Part shown: positions 13,336 through 24,600 of the stretch, piece after piece | Layout: every line of letters begins with the position of its first letter | Position numbering within the stretch: position 1 is the first letter of the stretch | Source: Tetradesmus obliquus | Taxonomy: Eukaryota > Chlorophyta > Chlorophyceae > Sphaeropleales > Scenedesmaceae | Reading direction: 5' to 3' | DNA length: 64,000 bases | NCBI GenBank assembly: GCA_030272155.1 | Contig: CP126202.1 | Location: forward strand, 3,183,501 to 3,247,500 | Translations under genes and position numbers: made by a program | Notes under the pieces: model-generated | The model's input: only the letters and a program-made list of their open reading frames with translations | Databases searched by the model: none | Told to the model about the DNA's origin: nothing

Positions 13336-13928
13336 TTCAGCTAAGCAGTGCTGTGCCTACAAAACCCCGACCACCAGCTCTCTATCACATCAACCGCTGC
13401 TCCTTCAACAGATAACCTGATGTTTTGAAGGGAAACACTAGCGTGGAGCGGATGTGCATCGTGGCACGGTGTAATCAGTTTTGCCTGCAAGTGACCCGGA
13501 GCCGGTGACAACGCCACACGGTCGTTTATGCTGGCATCCACTAATATTTTTGGTACATAAAGGTTGTGAATGTATCAACTGATAGATCAGGACTGTGACC
13601 AATGTGTTATCTTGTGCTTTCAAACAGGCTCAAACTGATGATGCTCATATCCGGAATTGCTATAGCATCAGCTTATCTTTTATTGTTTACAGAGCATGAA
13701 TCTTTTGTTAAATAAGTTACCTTAGTAATCGTCCGCGAAGAAACTGTTGAACTGGGAGCTTCTCGATCACCTCTTCTGGTTGTGCTTCTCAACCTTGCTA
13801 AATAAACACAAGGACACAACGTGTTTGCCCTATCGTTTGATCTAGAAGCCGAGGTGCTGCGGGCGTGCTGCGCAGCTGCCTGGGCATGGGAGAAGGTCCA
13901 GCAGCAGCCTAGCTAAGCAATTTGATAC

Positions 13929-14471
13929 ATGCAGTCCTGCAGCCTCGGTGGGGCCGATAGCCTTGGCTCTCACGGCCCTCCTCCGCTTGTGCTGGCTTCT
14001 CCCAACACCAAGCACAAGCTGCTGCTTCTTGAGCGCCGCCTGACTGGCTCCTGCCACGCACCAGGCAGCAGCAACCAGGCAGCAGCAACAGCAGCAGACA
14101 CCAAGCCTCCCGCCCAAACCACCACAGGCAGTGATATGATGTTCGCAGAAGCTTTTGCAGGAGCGCAGGCAGCTGCAAAGCCGCCTGTGGAGGTGGTGGT
14201 GATACCTGACACACAAGAGGATGACATGATGAACCCAGACCTGCTAGCTGCTGCTGCAGCAACAGAAGCAGCACAGCCAACAGCAGCAGCAGCAGACAGG
14301 GCAGCCCGCAAGAAGAGCCCCACGCCTCCGATCAGCAGCAGCGGTGAAGTGCCTGCCTCAGCCAGCAAGCGCCGCAAGACAGGCAAGCCACAGCACCGCC
14401 CAGCAGCAGATGCACCAGCAGCCAGCTCAGCAGCAGACAGCAAGGCAGCCAGCAGCAGCCTGCCTGGTCCT

Positions 14472-14511
<40 letters not shown>

Positions 14512-15203
14512 GCAGCGGCGGTAAGGATCTGGTGCAACAGAGGGACAAGGCAGCACGCGGGCGCGCATCGTCGCGTGGTGTGGCATCACCAGCAGCAGAA
14601 GGCAAGTCGGCTGCAGCAGCAGCAGCGGCTGCTGGGGCTGCTGCTGGAGTTGCCGCTGCTGCTGCAGAGCCGGGCAGCAGCAACCCACCCATGTCACCCA
14701 TCGCTGGTGGAGGTGAGCACCTGTAGCAGAAGCGCTGCAGCACCATGTAGGCTTTGCAACAGTATGTGGATCTACGGAGATGCACTGTTGATGTGCTCGT
14801 TGCATATGTGTTGCTGTGATGCCGACCATGGTATGTGAGTTGTTCATCGTGAGCGTGAGCTCACAAAACAGAAGCTGCTGCATCACATGCTCCATACGTA
14901 ACAGGCATGCTGTGATGGAGCAATCCCTGCAGCTGGCACTTGCACCAAATGCCATGCTGAGTCATCCTGCACAATCATGGTGTTGCAACGCCTTTTGCTG
15001 TTTGCTGCAACGCCTTTTGCTGTTTGCTGCAACGCCTTTTGCTGTTTGCAGGTCATGGCGTGCCCAGCCGCACCCCCCGCTCCGGCAGCAAGCAGCAGGG
15101 CCAGCAGCAGCAGCAGGGCCGCGGCCAGACCAACATCAGCCAATTCTTCCCCTCCTTGACAGATGGCAACAGCAGAGACTCCGAGACAGCCTCCCTGCAA
15201 CAC

Positions 15204-15234
<31 letters not shown>

Positions 15235-17533
15235 CTTCGCCCCTGAAGGATACAGCAGGGCAGCAGCAGCAGCGGCCAGCAGCAAGGGGAGCGACACCGC
15301 CCCCTGCAGCAGCAAAGGCAGCAGGAGACGGCAGCATGCAGCAGCAGCAGGGCAAGCGCAGCAGGGGCGCGAGTGGCGCGGCGCAAGGCGGCAGCGGCGG
15401 CAGCGATGCAAGTCAGGCAGCTGGGGGTGCAGCTGCGTGGCAGCAGCAGCTGCCAGCACTGCAGCAGAAGCACCAGCAGGAGCTGGAGCAAGCCAGGCAG
15501 GAGGCCAGGTGCGGCCTGCTCTACTGCACTCAAGCGCAAGCATACTTGCTGCAGCTGAAGGCACTGCAGCGGGATTGCTAACAGCCTACAAGGCAACTGC
15601 GTGGCACATTGTCCCTGTCGTGATAGGATGCACAACACGCAGTGAGCTGCACACACATGCTGAGTGTGGTGCAGTCAAAGGCAGTGCAATCGAACCTGAC
15701 CCTGGCCGAGGGCTTGCAAGCACATTGTGCCAGCAATAGCTGCGCTTCTTTGCCGCCGGTAGCAGTGCTCTTTCATATACGGCACCAGGATCCTGCTGTT
15801 GCTCTTTCACAAACGTTCCCGCTTTCATCCATACTTTACTGTGCAGGCAGCGCGAGGGCCAGCTGTCTGATCAGCTGCTGGCCAGCCAGCGCCAGATTGA
15901 GGCGCTGCAGGGGCTGCTGGGCGCGGCAAGGTAAGCAGGCTGTGAGGATGTTTTACGCCTTCAGCTTTGACGTAAGTAGTGGCGCTGCTTGCGCTGTTGG
16001 GCGCAGGCTGCTGCAGACTGCTGCAGGCTGCTCAGGGGTCTGCACATCTGACTTGTGGCAAGCATGCTTGCACTCCTGCGCAAAAGATGAATTCACTGTG
16101 CACATTGTATACCGCAAGTAGACGTGCATCGGACCTCACAACCGAACCTACGTGCTTTCACACTTGCCAGCAAGCTACTGCTGGGCCTCCTTTATAATAT
16201 CGCACTGCAGTTGCTTCTTTCTTCACCTTACTTCCTGCCGCCATCGCTTGTGAAGTGCAGGTCCAGCAGCCAGGAGCGGGAGGGCGAGGTGCATGCGGCA
16301 GTGTCGCAGCTGGTGGTGCAGCTGGCGGTGGCGCAGGGCAACCTGTCACGGCTGCAGCTGTCGCTGGACGGCAGCAGGCTGGGCTGCCTGGGGCTGGCAC
16401 GCAACGGGGCCCTGGGCTTTGCAGAGGTATGTGTGAATGTATGTGCGTTTCATGATTTCCAAAAGTGTGTTTGTGGTTAAAGCAGTGCAGATATGTGCCG
16501 ATGGTAGCAGGCTGGGCTGCCTGGGGCTGGCACCCAATGGGGCGCTGGGGTTTGCTGAGGTGCGTGTGATTCATGTGGGCTTGCGGCTTCAGAACAGTGT
16601 GTTTGGTTTCCAGCAGCAGTGCATACGTGTGTTGATGGCAGCAGGCTGGGCTGACATGCAACGGGGACCTGGACCTTGCAGAAGTGTGTAGTGTGGCACA
16701 CTTGTGGCTCAACAGCAGCAGTGCCAATACAAGAGTGCGGCAGTCGCATGCAGGGATGCCTGCAGTCCAGTAAAGCGGCAGACAGCTGGTGGCACATGTG
16801 TTGTGCAAGCACAGCCGCAAGTGTGTGCTATTTGACTTCAAGTCTGCCAGCGTACATGACCATGCAATTAACACGCACTGCTGCTGCTGCTGCTGCTGCT
16901 GCTGCAGGTGTGGGAGGATGGCCCTGTGCTGCGCGAGCTGGCGGCGCGCAAGGCGGCGCTGCAGCGCTCACGCGAGGAGGTGGAGGCGGCACGCAAGGTG
17001 GGAGCAGCAGCAGCAGCAGAGCTGCAGCAGGCCTCCATCAGCACAGATAAATGACTTGGAGCAAGGACATTGGTCACCTTCCTTGAAATGTGTTTTATTG
17101 CTCTGCACCCGGTGAGCTGGTGTTAGGGTGGAGGACTGACCGATCGTTGTTCTGCTGCCCATGCAGGCTCTGAAGAAGCGGCTGCCTCCTCCACCAAAGG
17201 CCACCCTGGCGGCAGCAGCAGCGGCAGCAGCAGCAGCAGACGCAGCGGGCGTCGACGCAGCAGCCAGCGGCAGCGGCAGCAGTGCCGGCGCCAGCCAGTA
17301 CATCAGCTCAGCTGAGTATGTCATGCAGGACGAGATCCTCAAGGTGCGCTGAGCTGGACTCATTACAACACAGCGCATTGCAAATGAGTCAAGCGTCATA
17401 ATGCGTGTAACACATCAAAACACAGCTCAACGCATGCTTGATGTCCTTCCGCTGCCGCCACCAGCAGCAGGGAGTGCCTTCATCAGCCTATCACCCCATC
17501 CGTTGGCAATGCCTTGTTTCTTCTGCTTGACTC

Positions 17534-17596
<63 letters not shown>

Positions 17597-19019
17597 CCCA
17601 GGTGCGGCTGTCGGTGCTGCGGCGTGAGGAGGAGCTGCTGTCCAAGGAGGAGGAGCGCCTGGGCATGGACAAGATGCGCCACCTCAGGTGGGTGCAGGGG
17701 TCCAGGGTTCGATGCAGGCAGCTGATTTGTGCGCGTGGCAAGGAGGGCTCTTGCTTCCAGACCCAGCCGCTGCTGCATACCCACTTTGCTGCATACACAT
17801 CTGCGCTGCCTCTCCAGACGCTCATCAGCACATTCTTTGGCATTGGGCAGCTGACGTGGATGCGTGACAAGGATGTGGCCCCCCTCTGAAGCCACCGAAC
17901 AAAACTGAACTCCTGCCACTCCCCTGTTCATGCCCCACTGTCCACTGCTGCTGCAGGCAGCTGAAGCGGCTGCGTGACGAGGAGGGCAGCCGCTTTCAAG
18001 GGCAGCCGCTGCTGAACCGCCGCTACGTGCTGGCGGCGCTGCTGGGGCGGGGCGGCTTCAGCGAGGTGCACAAAGCGTACGACACACAGTCGCTCAAGTT
18101 TGTGGCCGTCAAGGTGGGTGTGGGTGGCTATAAGATGTCACTTATCAATTTGGTCTTGGTGGAGCGCTGCAGGTAGCTTGGTGCGTGTGTTGGCGAGGGC
18201 ATGTGCATTGATTGCTGCAGCGTTTTTTTGCAACTGTTGCGTGCTGCCAGTGAATGCTGAGTGGATGGTCAGCTCCACTGCGGCACTCATCTGTTGTGGT
18301 AGTCACTCGCCTGCCTGCGCCCTTCTCTGCTCACTCGTCTTCGCTGCATCGTGCCGGCCGCGGGGCTGTTGTATGCTATGGCTGCAGATCCACCAGCTGA
18401 ACAGCACCTGGAGCGAGTCGCGCAAGGCCAGCTACGTGCGCCACGCGGTGCGCGAGTACACCATACACAAGGCGCTGGCACACACCAACATCGTGTCACT
18501 CTCCGACATCTTCGAGGTGGGTTTCGTGCAACAGCAGTTTGAATGGGATGCACGTACATGTCGGTTTGTTTGTGCTACATCCACAGGGCGCTGGCGCACG
18601 CCAACATCGTGTCGCTGTCTGACATCTTTGAGGTGCTTGAGTTGTTGGCATGATGATGAATGAGATGCCTGGCGATAGATCTGCGTGCTTCAGCTGGGTC
18701 GACCTCTGTTCTGGCGCAAGCAAACATTGCCTCTCGTCAATTGCTAGCTGCGCAAATTATACCTGTGGAATTGTGGCTGCTCGGCATGCTTTGTTCAAGT
18801 CACAGTCGGTGGCGCGAGCTGTGCCTGCGCCTGTGCTGCTGCTGCTGTACCTCAGGTGGACAACACCACCTTTGCGACAGTGCTGGAGCTGTGTGAGGGA
18901 GGGGACCTGGAGGCACACCTGCAGCAGCACCACGTGAGTGAACTAGACTACACACATACTGTGGCACAACTGTTTCTTTAGGTGGTCAGCTGGCTGTCGC
19001 TTACCAGCTGCAGCGGCAA

Positions 19020-19054
<35 letters not shown>

Positions 19055-20610
19055 CAGGAGGACGCATAGCACAGGCTGCTTGCTCTGGATTTACCGGCAG
19101 CGGGATAAGTGCAGCTGCAGCAACACCATGCAGATCAGCATCACCCTGTTTAAAAGCAGCTGCTTGTGGTTGTGCTGCTGTGATGTGTGAGTTCTGTGCA
19201 CTTGCGCAGTGGTGTCAACAATCTTTGCGCCAAGCAACCTGACTCATCTGGTGCTTGACACTCTGCCGCTGCCTGTGTTACGCTGCACCTGTTCTGTCAT
19301 CAACAGACGCTGCCAGAGCGGGAGGCGCGTGCGCTCATCGCTCAGGTGTTTGCAGGCCTAGCATACCTCAACAGGGCGCCCAACAGCAGCAGTGGCGCTG
19401 GCGGGGAGGCAGGGTTTGGGCCGCGCGTGATCCACTATGACCTGAAACCTGCCAACATACTGTTTGACAGCCTGGGCACGGTCAAGATCACCGACTTTGG
19501 CCTCAGCAAAGTGAGCAGGCCAGCACAGCTGCTTTGTGGAGTCAGCTTATTTTTATTCACAAATGTGTCGTACAGTAACATCCTGCTTGACAGCCTGGGA
19601 ATATAGTCAAGATCGCACAGATCTCGGCCTGAGCAAGGTGAGCAAGCTGGTATCCACGGATTCGCCTTGCATAGAAGTATCTACAGACCTGCTCTGTTTC
19701 TTGGTCCAAATGCTTGGCAACTACGCCGATGTGATGTATACTGATGTGGGGTGTGTACTGTCGGCTCGCTGTATGCTGCTGCTAGGTTGTCGAGGACGGT
19801 CAAACTATGGGCATGGAGTTGACCAGCCAGGGGGCAGGCACCTACTGGTACCTCCCACCAGAGTGCTTCGCAGCAGGCAACAGCAGCAGCAACAACACCA
19901 TAGCAGCCAGCAGAGGAGCAGGCGGCCTCCTGCCACCTGGCATCCTAGGCAGCAGTGCAGCTGCTGGCGCTGCAGCAGGCGGTATGGGCGGTGTTGGAAT
20001 GCCTGCAGGAGCAGGAGCAGGACCCTCAGCAGGGGCCGGGGGTGCGCCCAGGATCAGCAACAAGGTTGATGTGTGGAGTGCTGGCGTAATCCTGTACCAG
20101 ATGCTGTACGGGAAGCGGCCTTTTGGCGAGGGGCTCACACAGGAGCAGATCTACAGGGACGGCGTGATGCTCAACGCGCGGCAGGTGAGGCTGCTGCAGT
20201 AGGTCATGCTTTGCTGTTCAAAGTTTGACCAACTTTGACCATGGTTGACCAAGCTTGACCAGCTGTGTGCTGCCGTCTGGCGCCTGCCCTGCTACTGCCT
20301 TGCACGCTAGAACACGCAAGCTACACCAGCAGTGGTATTAGTCAACAGAGCTGCAAACGCCTGCACGGAGTCACGCCCACACATACACAGACACAGACAC
20401 ACCTGCGCGCACTACTGACTCCAGCCTGTGCGTCTGGTCTGCTGCCTCTCTGCTGCTTCGGCTTCCTGCTCGCAGGTGCAGTTCCCCGCCAAGCCGTCTG
20501 TGTCTGCTGAGGGCCGCGCCTTCCTGTCACGCTGCCTGGCCTACAACCAGGAGGAGCGCTGGGACGTGCTGACAGCAGCAGCAGACCCATACCTGCAGCT
20601 CAAGCGCTAG
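13929..20610 (+). CDS. TSL/TLK: Tousled-like serine/threonine protein kinase, 13 exons
   Basis: Exons: 13929-14712, 15052-15508, 15847-15930, 16261-16426, 16908-16997, 17167-17343, 17602-17687, 17957-18113, 18388-18516, 18856-18933, 19307-19510, 19786-20184, 20476-20610; joined, about 981 aa. The N-terminal third is Ala/Gln/Ser-rich and disordered, with a basic SKRRKTGK stretch. The middle is coiled-coil and includes the Tousled signature SRLGCLGLARNG followed by VWEDGPVLREL. The kinase domain has GRGGFSEV (Gly loop), FVAVK (Lys), the plant-like IHQLNSTWSE, HYDLKPANILF (catalytic loop), ITDFGLSK and GTYWYLPPECF; it ends AADPYLQLKR. An insert of about 55 Gly/Ala/Ser-rich residues follows PPECF. 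In plants and animals this nuclear kinase phosphorylates the histone chaperone ASF1 and supports chromatin assembly in S phase. The first exon start is uncertain: an alternative ATG lies at about 14136. Confidence 0.93.
14985..15051 (+). repeat. 22-bp tandem repeat forming the 3' splice region of kinase intron 1
   Basis: Three units of GCAACGCCTTTTGCTGTTTG plus two bases, starting at 14985, 15007 and 15029. The last unit ends TTTGCAGG and supplies the acceptor of exon 2. The earlier units end TTTGCTG, one change away from a usable AG. Confidence 0.9.
15126..15149 (+). other. PCNA-interacting (PIP-box) motif in the Tousled-like kinase
   Basis: The codons read QTNISQFF, an exact match to the PIP-box consensus Q-x-x-[ILM]-x-x-[FY]-[FY], inside the disordered N-terminal region of exon 2. 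The motif would dock the kinase on PCNA at replication forks, which fits the S-phase role known for the family. That it works here is an inference. Confidence 0.6.
16500..16690 (+). repeat. Two exon-4 echoes in kinase intron 4
   Basis: 16500-16560 repeats the last 60 bp of exon 4 (GACGGCAGCAGGCTGGGC...) and its GAG|GT donor, 133 bp downstream. A third, broken copy lies at 16636-16690. The first echo keeps the reading frame: by hand I count six synonymous changes and one amino-acid change (Arg to Pro). Confidence 0.92.
16878..16904 (+). repeat. (CTG)9 directly before a splice acceptor
   Basis: Nine CTG triplets run into CAG|GTGTGGGAGG, the acceptor of kinase exon 5. The triplet tract replaces the usual polypyrimidine tract. 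Confidence 0.9.
17535..17594 (+). repeat. (CTG)20 directly before a splice acceptor
   Basis: About 20 CTG triplets are followed by CCCCCAG|GTGCGG, the acceptor of kinase exon 7. Confidence 0.9.
17717..17880 (+). repeat. Two decayed exon-8 5'-end echoes in kinase intron 7
   Basis: 17717-17775 (GCAGCTGATTTGTGCGCGTG... to CAGCCGCTGCTG) and 17848-17875 (GGCAGCTGACGTGGATGCGT) resemble the start of exon 8 at 17957. They lie 240 and 109 bp upstream. Both are out of frame or substituted, so this is an older, weaker example of the echo pattern. Confidence 0.65.
18587..18632 (+). repeat. Exon-9 3'-end echo in kinase intron 9
   Basis: This repeats the last 46 bp of exon 9 (coding ALAHTNIVSLSDIFE) 116 bp downstream. 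CCACAG precedes it and GAG|GT follows it. The copy codes ALAHANIVSLSDIFE: five synonymous changes and one replacement by hand count. Confidence 0.93.
19576..19637 (+). repeat. Exon-11 3'-end echo in kinase intron 11
   Basis: This is a copy of the sequence coding NILFDSLGTVKITDFGLSK with its GTGAGC donor, 127 bp downstream of the real one. It now contains a TAG and a frameshift, so it cannot code for the DFG segment. Confidence 0.9.
20224..20261 (+). repeat. Four TTGACC words with about 10-bp spacing in the last kinase intron
   Basis: AAGTTTGACC, AACTTTGACC, ATGGTTGACC and AAGCTTGACC follow one another directly. TTGACC contains the plant W-box core TTGAC. The position inside an intron and the helical spacing are notable, but a regulatory role is unproven. 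Confidence 0.7.
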
Positions 20611-21688
20611 CCGGCAGCAGCCAGCAGCTGTGCTGGCGCATGGCAGTGGGTCTCACGCCAAGGAGTGGCAGTAAGCTGGACACTTGGGAGGATTGTGCTT
20701 GTTTAGCAGCTGCTCCGTTGCTGGCTGCAGCAGCAGCGGTCTGTGCAAGCAGCCGTTGACATCATCAGCCGGAGGTCGAGGTGTATAGGTGTAGATGCAT
20801 GCGTTGGTTGATTTAGTGCTGTGTAGTGTCGAGCAGGTTGTGCCAACGGCGCATGGCGCAAGAGCCAGCTACAGGTGCGGCTCTGCAGCTGCCTTGTGCT
20901 GCTTGGGTTTAAGTTGCAGGTCTGAGGATGCGGCAGCGGCATGGCTAAAGACTGCTGCTGCAGGCCAGCTTAGGTGCATCTTGTGCTTCTGCTGTTACCA
21001 TTCGCCTCACTGAAAGTCCACGTGTGTTCAGCAGTGATACATATGTTTGTGATCCACAGCACGCAGTGTGGGCGCTGTCACTGGTTCAGCTCTTTCTTGG
21101 TTTGGCTGCCATTGTGCGGTCGTCATTGAGTTGCTTGCATGGTTCCTTTCAGTCAGGGGTTACATGCGCGAAGGCTGAAGCCTCATTTAGAAGCTTGTTC
21201 ATCCAGCCTAGCCACCACGTGGGCATCTCTCTTCAGATTGCTGTTGCTGCTGCTGCCTACATGCAGCTGTTTTGCAGAAGTGTGGTTCAGCCGCTTGTGC
21301 AACAGCCTTCATTATCATGTTAGCCATCAAGCCACAGCATCAAGGCCATCGGCCAACTTCTTGTGCAGCGGCCTTGACGTGCGTGCTGTGTGTGGCGGGT
21401 ACTCAGCTGGTAAACAGCATGTAACATTGTTTGTGGTGGGTACTTAACTGATCAACAACTTGTAACATTCACATGTTAGGGTTTTGGCGTTTGTATCTGT
21501 GATACTGCGTCTGCATGTGAGTCATCCCTGCCCTAAGGCGCGCACTCGCAGCAGCTGTCTTGCCACAAATCGTCAGCTTCTCGCTGACAGCTTTTTGCTG
21601 CCAATCACCGTTAGTCTCAAACCATCACTGGCCCTAGGTTGATACCATCGCAGGCAACACCTCGCCCGCGACAGGGCAGGCCGTCCAT
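20611..21688. other. Spacer downstream of the kinase gene
   Basis: No gene recognised. It holds the kinase 3' UTR. Two TGTAAC words, at about 21420 and 21462, resemble the green-algal TGTAA polyadenylation signal but lie 800 bp from the stop codon. A GCGGGTACT(T/C)A(G/A)CTG-like stretch is repeated near 21395 and 21437. Confidence 0.5.
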
Positions 21689-24600
21689 GTGCGATTGATC
21701 TTTCAAACGAGCATCCAAGCGTATTTTGCAAAGCCGAAGACGTTAGATGGAGGTTTCGAGCCAGCTTTGGTCGATGAGGGCATACCCACCTGCAAAGGTG
21801 TGCAACTGCAACAGCAAGGCCACTGCCTGGTTCACAAGGTGCAACCCTTGTTCAGTTTCATTACAGTGATTGTATGTTCTGCTGCAGGCCCGCAAGTACC
21901 TGTTAGAGGCCCCAGGTCGGGTCCTGGACTGGTTCTTGCTGGAACTGCAGCAACACCAAGATGCTGTCCTGCAAGCCATGCACCACCAGCAGCATCAGCA
22001 GGAGCACATCACAACGCTCCCAGTTCCTCAACCTCCCTCCCTGCAGCTGCTGCTGCGCATGGCAGCAGAGGCCAGCTGGGATCAGCTGCAGGAGCTGCTG
22101 CTGCGCCTTCTGCAGATCACAGCAGGACGGCGCAAAGACCCTCGCTACTCATCATCATCAGCAGCAGCAGCACAAAGAGAAGTAGAAGCAGCAGCAAGCA
22201 GCAGCAATGTGGTGGAAGGAGCAGCAGTAGCCATGTGCTACCTGTGTTGGTGTGCTGGACCACATGCGTACAGCTGTGGGCTCATCCTGTGCCAGCCACG
22301 TAGCAGGCAGCTGCTGCAGGATGCTTGCAGGAACAGCAGCAGCAGCTTTGTGGCAGCAGTCGCAGATGATCTGCTGAGCAGGCCTGTGGAGCAGCTGCTG
22401 CAGCCTGCGCTGTATGCCTTCCCACACCAGGTAGGGGCCGCGTACTGTGCTGTTACCCTTTAAATCCTAGTTCGGCTTCGGCTATGCAGGTAACTTTTTT
22501 TGCGGAGCAGATGAGTACAGCTGCAGGGCACATGCATGCTGCGCTGGCTTCGGCAGCAGCATGTCGCAACACTCACGGAATTGCCTGGTTAGCACTGCAC
22601 TTGAGGTTGGTAGCGGCAACCGACACAGCTGACGGTGGCTGCTGTGTCAACATATGCCTGCAAAAGAGCTTTGATTCTGTTGCCCATGCTGCCGTGAGGC
22701 CAAGCTGCTGACACTGCTGCTTTTTTGAATTCTTGCATGCACTGTATGCAGGTACGGCTAGCGATGATCGCAGATCCTGTGAATCTGCTGAAACTGCTGC
22801 TGAACCACCACCACCACCAAGCGCGGCAGCAGCAGCAGCGACGGCAGCAGTCGAGGGACGCAGCAGGTGCGGCAGCATCCCCGCCAAGGCCAGCAGCCTT
22901 GTTATTCTCATCAGCATATACAGCGGTCAGCAGCAAGGTCTGCAGCATCATGAAGGCAGCAACCCCAGCACAGCAGCAGCAGCTGCTTCACCTGCTGCTT
23001 CAGATAGCAGTTGATGCTGCAGCAGCTGGCAGCAGCAGCAGCAGCGAGCCCAGCGTGGCAGAAGCAGCAATGCTGGCAGTCGCAGCCATCAGCAAGATTG
23101 ACCCAGCAAGTTTGCATTAAAGTGTTGTGTTTCGCGTTCTAGCAACGCCCTACTGCCAGTGGATGCTTATGGAAGCACTGGCGAGCAGCAGCAGCAGTGT
23201 TGCGTGCGCCGCAGCAGCCACACTGACTGTCCTTTGGAATGGGATAGAAGTGAGTAGTGCGCTAGTTGCAGGTGTTCCAAGCTACGCAGCAACCCTGGAG
23301 CAGGCAGCAGAAGAGGTGCAACGCAATGGCAGGCTTGCAGCAGCTGCAGCACAACTCTGCTGGACTGCATCCAAGGCTGAATGCAGTGCAGCGCGCGACC
23401 TGCTGCTTCCCCATTCCCCTTCGCTGCTGGAAGCTGCGGCAAGTATCCTGTTCGTCAGTCAGCTGCAGCAGCAGCAGCAGCAGCAGCAGCACTGGACCTG
23501 CACCCCCAGCTTGAGGCCCGCCAGGTGTACAGCCTGGCTGCACTGTGCAACCTGCTGGGTGATGAGCAGCGCCCTGGCGTGCCAGCTGAGCAACTGCTGC
23601 CACCCGGCCAGCAGCTGCTGGAGGTGCTGCCTGGCCTGCTATGGCCTTGGCTAGATGGGGGCAGCCTCAACGAAGAAAACTATGAGATTGCACAGGTTGC
23701 TGCACTGCCGAAGGCTGCGCACTTGCTGCTAGGGCTGCTGCCGATGCTGTGCCTTGGTGCAGACAGCACACTGGCAGCAGCAGCAGCCGACGCACTCAGA
23801 ATTCCTAGCTTGAACGCAAAGGCGATGGTGATGGACCAGCTTGCATTCAATTTGCCTGAGGTGCTTCTATCCAGCAGCAGCGGCAGCAGCAGCGACACTG
23901 AGGCAGGGCCTTCCTGCAAGCAGCCGGCAGCATGCAGCAAGCAGACACAGCTACCCTCGCAGCAGCAGCAGCAGCAGCAGCAGCACATGCTGCTGGTGCA
24001 GCTGCTGTGCGAATGTGCGCCACCTGCATGGCGCCTTGGTTTCAGTAGGTGTGCATCAGATGCCGTGTGGGGTAGCTGGGTGCGAGCTGCGCCGCAGCCA
24101 GTGCTGCAAGCAGTCCTTTCAGAGCTGCTGCTGCGAGTCACCCGCGGCAGCAGCAGCAGACCTGAGCCTGGATCTGCCTCCGGCTATGCCAGCATTGCTG
24201 TCATCGCTCAAGAGAGTCTGAGGCTGTTGAAGTCATTGTGTATTCACTGCTTCTCAGCGCATCCAGCAGCAGCAGCTGTCCTGGCTGAGCCAGCCATCCT
24301 GCAGCAGCTGATGGCAATGCACCAGGGCTCAGACAGCCGGCTGCATAGCACTGCAGACAGCCTGCTTGCAGTATTGTTGCACCATTGGCCGCCAGCACAT
24401 GGATGGCAGCAGCAGCAGCAGCACCAGCACCAGCAGCAGTATGCGTCACAGGCGTTGCTCCAGATCCTTCAAAGCAGCTTGGCTGGTGAGCCGCGCTCCA
24501 TGCGGCTGATCAAGAAACTCACCAGCAGCAGTAATGGCATCAGCTGGCTGCTGCAACATGCTGCGCAGCTGACAGCACCTGCTGCAGCACAGCCTTGGCT

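Larger units (their letters stand above)
11346..13928. other. Gene-poor spacer between satellite and Tousled-like kinase
   Basis: I see no convincing gene here. Open frames of up to 261 codons exist (for example from 12262), but they are carried by CAG/CTG-rich or repeated sequence, have no recognisable domain and overlap frames on the other strand. The stretch holds a CTG microsatellite, an 11-bp tandem repeat, a cluster of GTTGTGGA/TCCACAAC words and the probable promoter and 5' UTR of the kinase gene. AT-rich sequence at about 13540-13760 stands out from the GC-richer surroundings. Confidence 0.6.

Noticed and set aside
13970-14785. Long Ala/Leu-rich minus-strand frames opposite kinase exon 1
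   Set aside because: CAG/GCA-rich coding sequence gives open antisense frames automatically; the + strand has the domain evidence.
23109-23143. Possible 33-nt intron removing the TAA in paralogue A
   Set aside because: It would keep the frame, but it is far shorter than other introns here, and the segment aligns colinearly, without a gap, to paralogue B. A nonsense change is simpler.
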